9,717 nt of DNA, from positions 1 through 9,717 of the forward strand of contig DAIUKO010000300.1 of NCBI GenBank assembly GCA_036848175.1, read 5' to 3'. A program made the position numbers and the translations under genes. The DNA comes from QHWF01 sp036848175. Lineage in GTDB: Bacteria; Acidobacteriota; Vicinamibacteria; Vicinamibacterales; CAVVIG01. Each line of letters starts with the position of its first letter. Position 1 is the first letter of the stretch. Under the pieces are notes generated by a model, which did no database searches, had not been told where the DNA came from, and was given only the letters and a program-made list of their open reading frames with translations. Of the stretch, positions 6,396-9,717 are shown piece by piece.

Positions 6396-6503
6396 GTGCG
6401 CTGGACGAAGGAAAACCTCGCTCGAGTTCGAGGCGTCATCTTGGCCGTCGTCGCTGCGCTGATTCTGGTCGCCTACCTGATTTCCCGCCTGCACGGTTCG
6501 TAA
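6396..6503 (+). CDS. Small single-span membrane protein (hypothetical, 35 aa)
   Basis: This ORF, too short for most gene callers, begins at GTG and encodes 35 residues. A basic N-terminus (MRWTKENLARVRG) is followed by one hydrophobic segment (VILAVVAALILVAYLI, about 14-29) and a short SRLHGS tail. This is the composition of a small single-pass inner-membrane protein with its N-terminus in the cytoplasm. It has its own GAGG ribosome binding site at the right distance and a -10-like TAGAAT just upstream. It lies 56 bases before the ABC ATPase gene, so it is probably the first gene of that unit and could modulate the exporter. I recognise no family. The alternative is a chance hydrophobic frame in a 5' leader. 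Confidence 0.55.
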   Translation: MRWTKENLARVRGVILAVVAALILVAYLISRLHGS

Positions 6504-6526
6504 GAGCGTCGGCCGAACGCGGAGCC

Positions 6527-6547
6527 GCCGCCGAATCGTCCGGCGGC
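6527..6547 (+). promoter_or_regulatory. GC hairpin just before the ABC ATPase ribosome binding site
   Basis: GCCGCCG (6527-6533) pairs perfectly with CGGCGGC (6541-6547) across a seven-base loop. The hairpin ends two bases before the GGAG (6550-6553) that serves the GTG at 6560. It could limit ribosome access, pause RNA polymerase or stabilise the 3' segment. No T run follows, so it is not a standard terminator. Confidence 0.45.
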
Positions 6548-6549
6548 AC

Positions 6550-6553
6550 GGAG
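6550..6553 (+). promoter_or_regulatory. Ribosome binding site of the ABC ATPase
   Basis: GGAG lies six bases before the GTG at 6560 and supports that codon as the start. Confidence 0.65.
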
Positions 6554-6559
6554 ACGTTC

Positions 6560-7513
6560 GTGTCCACACCGGCCATTGCCGTGCACAACCTTGTCAAGAC
6601 GTTCAGCGACCGCGGACGGCTGATCCGCGCCGTCGACGATCTGTCCTTTTCGGTGCAGTCGGGATCGATTTTCGGCCTGCTCGGCCCGAACGGCGCCGGG
6701 AAAACCACCACGCTTCGCATCATGACGACGCTCGCGCGTCCGAGTGGAGGCCGCGTCGAAGTGCTCGGCTGCGACGTCGTCAAGTCGCCGCTCGAGGTGC
6801 GGCGGCGCATCGGCGTGGTGATTCAGGAGCAGGCCGCCGACCTGCTGCTGAACGTGCGCGACAACCTGCTGACGTTCGCGCGGTTTCACGGAACGTCCGG
6901 CCCCGCCGTGCGCAGGCGCGCCGGCGAGGTGATGGCGCAATTCGGCATCGAGGACGCCGCCGATCGGAAAGTGCAGGACTTGAGCGGCGGCATCCGCCGC
7001 CGCGTGCAAGTCGCCAAGATGTTCATGGTCGACGTCGAGGTCCTGTTCCTCGACGAATTCTCGAGCGGGATGGACGCGGTCTTGAAGCGCGCGGTGATGG
7101 GCATGCTGCGGGCGCAGGCGGCCGAGGGGCGGACGATCGTGCTGACCACGCAGATCCTCACCGAAGCCGAGGAGCTGTGCGACGACATCCTGATCATCAA
7201 CAACGGCCGGCAGGTCGCCCAGGGCAGCCTGTTCGCGCTGAAGCAGCTGATCGGCCGACTGCACGACGTCTCGATCACGTTCGATCGTCTGCCGGACGAT
7301 CTGTCGGCGATCGTCGCCAGCTTCGCCGCGGAACACGTCACGGTGGTGCACAACACCGTGCAGCTTCAACTGCGCGCCGAGGAATCCCGCGTCCTCGAGC
7401 TCGTCACCGCGCTCGGCCGCCGCGCGCACATTCAGCACGTCGAGATCGCGGGCGCGAGCCTCGAGGACGTGTTCGTGCAGCTCACCCAGCCACAGCAGGA
7501 GATGCCGCGATGA
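6560..7513 (+). CDS. ABC-2 type exporter ATP-binding protein
   Basis: The 317-residue cytoplasmic ATPase would power the permease encoded next. Its motifs occur in order: Walker A GPNGAGKTT (42-50), Q-loop Q89 in VVIQEQ, signature LSGGI (141-145), Walker B VLFLDE (161-166) and D-loop SGMD (169-172). Two positions are unusual. The residue after the Walker B glutamate is Phe (DEF) where Pro is normal, and the H-loop reads TTQILTEAEE, with Gln198 replacing the switch histidine. Residues about 225-317 form the C-terminal extension common in DrrA/CcmA-like exporters of drugs, lipids or polysaccharide. Translation starts at GTG with a good GGAG. The stop overlaps the permease start (ATGA, 7510-7513), so the two are coupled. 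The cargo is unknown. Confidence 0.9.
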   Translation: MSTPAIAVHNLVKTFSDRGRLIRAVDDLSFSVQSGSIFGLLGPNGAGKTTTLRIMTTLARPSGGRVEVLGCDVVKSPLEVRRRIGVVIQEQAADLLLNVRDNLLTFARFHGTSGPAVRRRAGEVMAQFGIEDAADRKVQDLSGGIRRRVQVAKMFMVDVEVLFLDEFSSGMDAVLKRAVMGMLRAQAAEGRTIVLTTQILTEAEELCDDILIINNGRQVAQGSLFALKQLIGRLHDVSITFDRLPDDLSAIVASFAAEHVTVVHNTVQLQLRAEESRVLELVTALGRRAHIQHVEIAGASLEDVFVQLTQPQQEMPR

Positions 7514-8274
7514 CCACCACGCGCGCCCTCGAAGCCGTGCTGGTCCGTGAAGCGAAGATTCGCGCGACCAACTCGGTGTTCATCTTCTGGGACCTCGTCT
7601 ACCCGCTCGGCTATCTCTTCGTCTTCGGGATCGGGGTGAATTCGTCGCTCGGCTTCACCAGCGGGCTGGCCGGCGTCGACTACAACGCGTTCTTCCTGGC
7701 GGGCGTGCTCGGCATGGCGAGTTTCGGGATCGCGTCGAACACGTCATGGTCCTTCTTCCTCGACCGCGACAACGGCATCTTCTACGAGATGCTCACCTAT
7801 CCGATGCGCCGGTCCGAGTATCTGCTCGGCAAGGTGCTGTTCAACGTGCTGATCGGACTGGTGCAGGCGCTGCTGACGCTGATGCTCGCGGCGGCGATCC
7901 TGCACATCCCGGTCCGTTTCGATCGCCTGCCGCTCCTCGTCGCGGCGACGGTTGTCGGTACCGCCGGCTGGTTTTTCTTCTACGCGATCTTTGCCTTGCG
8001 CATTCGCCGCAATGACGCGTTCAACACCGTGACGTCGGTGTTCTACTTCGTGTTCCTCTTCGCCAGCTCGATGTTCTATCCGCTCGACCCCCTGCCGCGC
8101 CTCTTTCGCATCGCCGCGCTGATCAATCCGATCACGTGGCAGATCGACGTCCTGCGCTACGCGACCATCGGCGTCGGCGACGCCGCCAACATTGCAGTCG
8201 AGGCGGCGGCTTTTGTCGTGTTCACCGTCGCGGCGTTCGCCGCCGCCATCCGCGCGCTCCAGGATGCGGGGTGA
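7510..8274 (+). CDS. ABC-2 type transporter permease
   Basis: This 254-residue inner-membrane protein forms the channel partner of the preceding ATPase. About six hydrophobic segments are visible (roughly residues 24-43, 58-80, 109-131, 140-162, 172-192 and 226-248). The cytoplasmic loop FYEMLTYPMRRSEYLLGK (91-108) and the late motif INPITWQIDVLRY (205-217) are typical of ABC-2 permeases of the DrrB/NodJ kind, and the length is normal for that family. The start is the ATG at 7510, which overlaps the ATPase stop by four bases; the longer open frame to its left lies inside the ATPase gene and is ignored. It ends nine bases from the convergent reductase gene. The substrate cannot be inferred. 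Confidence 0.9.
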   Translation: MTTTRALEAVLVREAKIRATNSVFIFWDLVYPLGYLFVFGIGVNSSLGFTSGLAGVDYNAFFLAGVLGMASFGIASNTSWSFFLDRDNGIFYEMLTYPMRRSEYLLGKVLFNVLIGLVQALLTLMLAAAILHIPVRFDRLPLLVAATVVGTAGWFFFYAIFALRIRRNDAFNTVTSVFYFVFLFASSMFYPLDPLPRLFRIAALINPITWQIDVLRYATIGVGDAANIAVEAAAFVVFTVAAFAAAIRALQDAG

Positions 8275-8283
8275 GCGGTCGGT

Positions 8284-9339
8284 TCAATCGAAACCGCCAC
8301 GAGCAAGGGTGTATCGCATGATCGACGCATGCGGTCCGTCCTTCACGCGCTCGAGGGCATAGACATCGCCGGTCGGACCGCTCGACGCGGACTGGACCCG
8401 CGCCACGGCGGCGCGGTCCTGTTCGTCCAACGCGAGCACGCGGGCCTGCTTCGCCTGGTCGAGGTGTCGCGCGTGGCGCGCGCCGATGATGACGCCCGAC
8501 ACGCCGGGTTGATCGAGCACCCAGCGGATCGCGACCGCGCCGATGCCGACGCCGTGGCGCGCCGCCACCTCCCCGAGCGCCGCGAGCATCTCCTGGAAGC
8601 GGTCCCACCCGCCGAACTCGTCGATGATCAGGCGGTACTTCACCAGCGATCGATTCTCGAGCGGCGGGGCAGGATCGGGCTGACCGCGGTAGCGGTCCGA
8701 GAGAAATCCGCCAGCCAGCGCGCCGTAACAGAGAAGGCCGATGCCGCCGCGCGCGCACTGTGCGGCCACGGCGTTGGCCGGCCGCCGATCGAGCACTGAA
8801 TATTGGACCTGGTGCGAGACGACCGGGACACCCGCGCCGACGATCTCCGCCAGCCGCTGCTGGTCGAAGTTGGTCAGGCCGATGTGACGGATCTTTCCGG
8901 CGCGGCGCTGCTCGTCGAGCCATCCGGCCGCGTCCACATATCCCGGAATCTCGTAGTCCCACCAGTGCAGCTGCACCAGGTCGAGACGCTCGACAGAGAG
9001 GCGCGCGAGCGAGCGGTCGACGCCGCGCACCACGTCCGCGCGCGAGTGCGTCGGCAGCCGATCGAGGTCGGGCACGTATTTGGTGTGCACCTGCACCGGG
9101 ATCGCGGCGCCCTGCGCGCGCCGCCGCTTCAACCATCGGCCGATCAACGCTTCCACGCCCGTGTAGATGTCCGCACAGTCGAACGTCGTGATGCCCGCCT
9201 CGACGAACCGATCCATGTCGGCCATCGCGGCAGCCGCGTCGACGGGACCGTGGCCGCCGGCGAGTTGCCAACCGCCCTTCAGCAGGCATGAGATGGTGTA
9301 GCCGGGCGCGAGCTGAACGCGGGGTCGTTCCACGATCAT
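8284..9339 (-). CDS. Aldo/keto reductase family oxidoreductase
   Basis: The 351-residue cytoplasmic enzyme should reduce an aldehyde or ketone, or run in reverse, with NAD(P)H in a TIM barrel. The catalytic tetrad is complete: D54 (TTFDCADIY), Y59, K87 (VHTKYVPD) and H125 (LVQLHWWD), with the family's typical D-to-Y spacing of five. Later barrel segments are recognisable: IRHIGLTNFD, SHQVQYSVLDRR, GLLCYGALAGGFLS and AIRWVLDQPGVSGVIIGAR. The last 60 or so residues are less typical, and the substrate is unknown. The start is the ATG at 9339, which overlaps the stop of the upstream gene (ATGA) and therefore depends on coupled translation. The frame stays open to 9606, but that stretch is antisense-like His/Arg-rich sequence over the partner gene and is rejected. 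Confidence 0.9.
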   Translation of the reverse strand: MIVERPRVQLAPGYTISCLLKGGWQLAGGHGPVDAAAAMADMDRFVEAGITTFDCADIYTGVEALIGRWLKRRRAQGAAIPVQVHTKYVPDLDRLPTHSRADVVRGVDRSLARLSVERLDLVQLHWWDYEIPGYVDAAGWLDEQRRAGKIRHIGLTNFDQQRLAEIVGAGVPVVSHQVQYSVLDRRPANAVAAQCARGGIGLLCYGALAGGFLSDRYRGQPDPAPPLENRSLVKYRLIIDEFGGWDRFQEMLAALGEVAARHGVGIGAVAIRWVLDQPGVSGVIIGARHARHLDQAKQARVLALDEQDRAAVARVQSASSGPTGDVYALERVKDGPHASIMRYTLARGGFD

Positions 9340-9680
9340 TCTCGAGGCAACGGTACCGCCGTCACATCGCGGTGACGAAACGTGCGTGTGCCAATGCGCG
9401 TGATGCGGAATCGCGCGCCGCAGTTGGGGTCGGGACACGCGACTTCGGTGTCGGTGGTCATCCAGTCGTGCGGGTGCGTCATCCGCTGCTTCGCCGGAAG
9501 GATGGGCAGCAGCGCGGCAAGCGCGTAAATGGAAAAGGGCTGTCCTGCCGGGAGCGTGAGGTTCTCGCCGCGCAATTCCAGCCAGTCGCCGGCATGGTGG
9601 CCGCACACCATCGGCCGATCCGTGGCCACGACTTCGACGCGCAGATCGTAGAGCTCGAACGTGTCGTCGCGATCGCTCAT
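9336..9680 (-). CDS. Small conserved Cys-containing protein, TIGR04076-like
   Basis: The 114-residue soluble protein has no signal peptide or membrane span. Conserved-looking features are MVCGHHAGDWLELRGEN (24-40), PFSIYALAALLPILPAKQR (48-66), HDWMTTDTEVACPDPNCG (71-88) and a basic FRITRIGTRTFRHRD tail. From memory this layout matches the uncharacterised TIGR04076 family. Cys26, His28, Cys82 and Cys87 (CPDPNC) could form a metal site, but that is inference. The ATG at 9680 is chosen because GAGGAG (9685-9690) precedes it; an in-frame ATG at 9716 has no such site and would overlap the promoter. Its stop overlaps the reductase start, so the two are co-translated and probably act together. Confidence 0.75.
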   Translation of the reverse strand: MSDRDDTFELYDLRVEVVATDRPMVCGHHAGDWLELRGENLTLPAGQPFSIYALAALLPILPAKQRMTHPHDWMTTDTEVACPDPNCGARFRITRIGTRTFRHRDVTAVPLPRE

Positions 9681-9684
9681 GCCG

Positions 9685-9690
9685 CTCCTC
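9685..9690 (-). promoter_or_regulatory. Ribosome binding site of the TIGR04076-like gene
   Basis: GAGGAG on the minus strand lies four bases before the ATG at 9680 and fixes that start. Confidence 0.7.
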
Positions 9691-9699
9691 GCGGGCAGT

Positions 9700-9705
9700 A
9701 CTATA
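9700..9705 (-). promoter_or_regulatory. Candidate -10 element of the small protein/reductase unit
   Basis: TATAGT on the minus strand matches five of six bases of TATAAT and lies 19 bases before the ATG at 9680. A -35 would fall outside the window, so only half of the promoter can be judged. Confidence 0.5.
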
Positions 9706-9717
9706 ACTGTCCCCATG

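Noticed and set aside
5323..6438. Long minus-strand open frame (5323-6105) and overlapping plus-strand frame (5589-6377) across the FG-GAP gene.
   Set aside because: Both are low-complexity translations produced by the repeated GAC/GGC codons of the calcium loops.
6473..7438. Long minus-strand open frame opposite the ABC ATPase.
   Set aside because: It is a His/Arg/Asp-rich antisense translation. The sense frame carries all the ABC motifs.
8280..8296. Short hairpin CGGTT/AACCG across the convergent ends of the permease and reductase genes, a possible two-way terminator.
   Set aside because: It has only five base pairs with no T tract on either strand, and it lies partly inside the reductase coding sequence.
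9340..9606. N-terminal extension of the aldo/keto reductase to 9606.
   Set aside because: It lies over the partner gene in another frame, is His/Arg-rich and has no family resemblance. The ATG at 9339 starts close to where the barrel begins.
1..9717. Search for CRISPR arrays, insertion sequences, rRNA, replication origins and phage genes.
   Set aside because: No spaced direct repeats, transposase or integrase motifs, or recognisable RNA genes were seen. The vapBC pair has no mobile-element remnants beside it.

Overview
The window is a high-GC bacterial segment with densely packed genes and many short overlaps. The gene set suggests a soil-type Acidobacteriota, probably of the Vicinamibacteria kind. 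It includes a DUF6152 secreted protein, a reaction-centre-type cytochrome c in a setting with no photosynthesis genes, a secreted alpha/beta hydrolase with a PDZ domain, an FG-GAP/ASPIC propeller protein, and an ABC exporter with a non-canonical ATPase. The taxonomic guess is an inference from gene content; there is no rRNA or other marker gene here.

Layout. Positions 1-460 (+): the last codons of an unidentified gene, then a DUF6152 protein. Positions 465-3901 (-): a tight three-gene operon reading right to left. It encodes a monohaem cytochrome c'/c556-like protein, a dihaem reaction-centre-type cytochrome c with a long C-terminal domain, and an exported serine hydrolase with a PDZ domain. 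Positions 3902-4161: a divergent intergenic region of about 260 bp with candidate promoters at both ends and a hairpin in the middle. Positions 4162-4823 (+): a VapBC toxin-antitoxin pair. Positions 4885-6351 (+): a secreted protein with seven calcium-loop repeats, probably a seven-bladed propeller, ending in an ASPIC/UnbV domain. Positions 6396-8274 (+): a 35-residue single-span membrane ORF with its own ribosome binding site, a GC hairpin, then a two-gene ABC-2 type exporter (ATPase and permease with an ATGA overlap). Positions 8284-9680 (-): an aldo/keto reductase translationally coupled to a small Cys-rich protein resembling the TIGR04076 family, with a -10-like promoter at the right edge.

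How the genes fit together. The minus-strand operon looks like an envelope module, pairing two c-type cytochromes with an exported hydrolase; its substrate cannot be read from the sequence. The ABC pair is a self-contained exporter. The reductase and its small partner form a second self-contained unit. No mobile element, CRISPR array, tRNA or rRNA is visible. Nothing here is plainly a new system. The best leads are the small membrane ORF with its leader arrangement, the ABC ATPase lacking the H-loop histidine, the cytochrome/hydrolase cassette, and the coupled reductase/small-protein pair.
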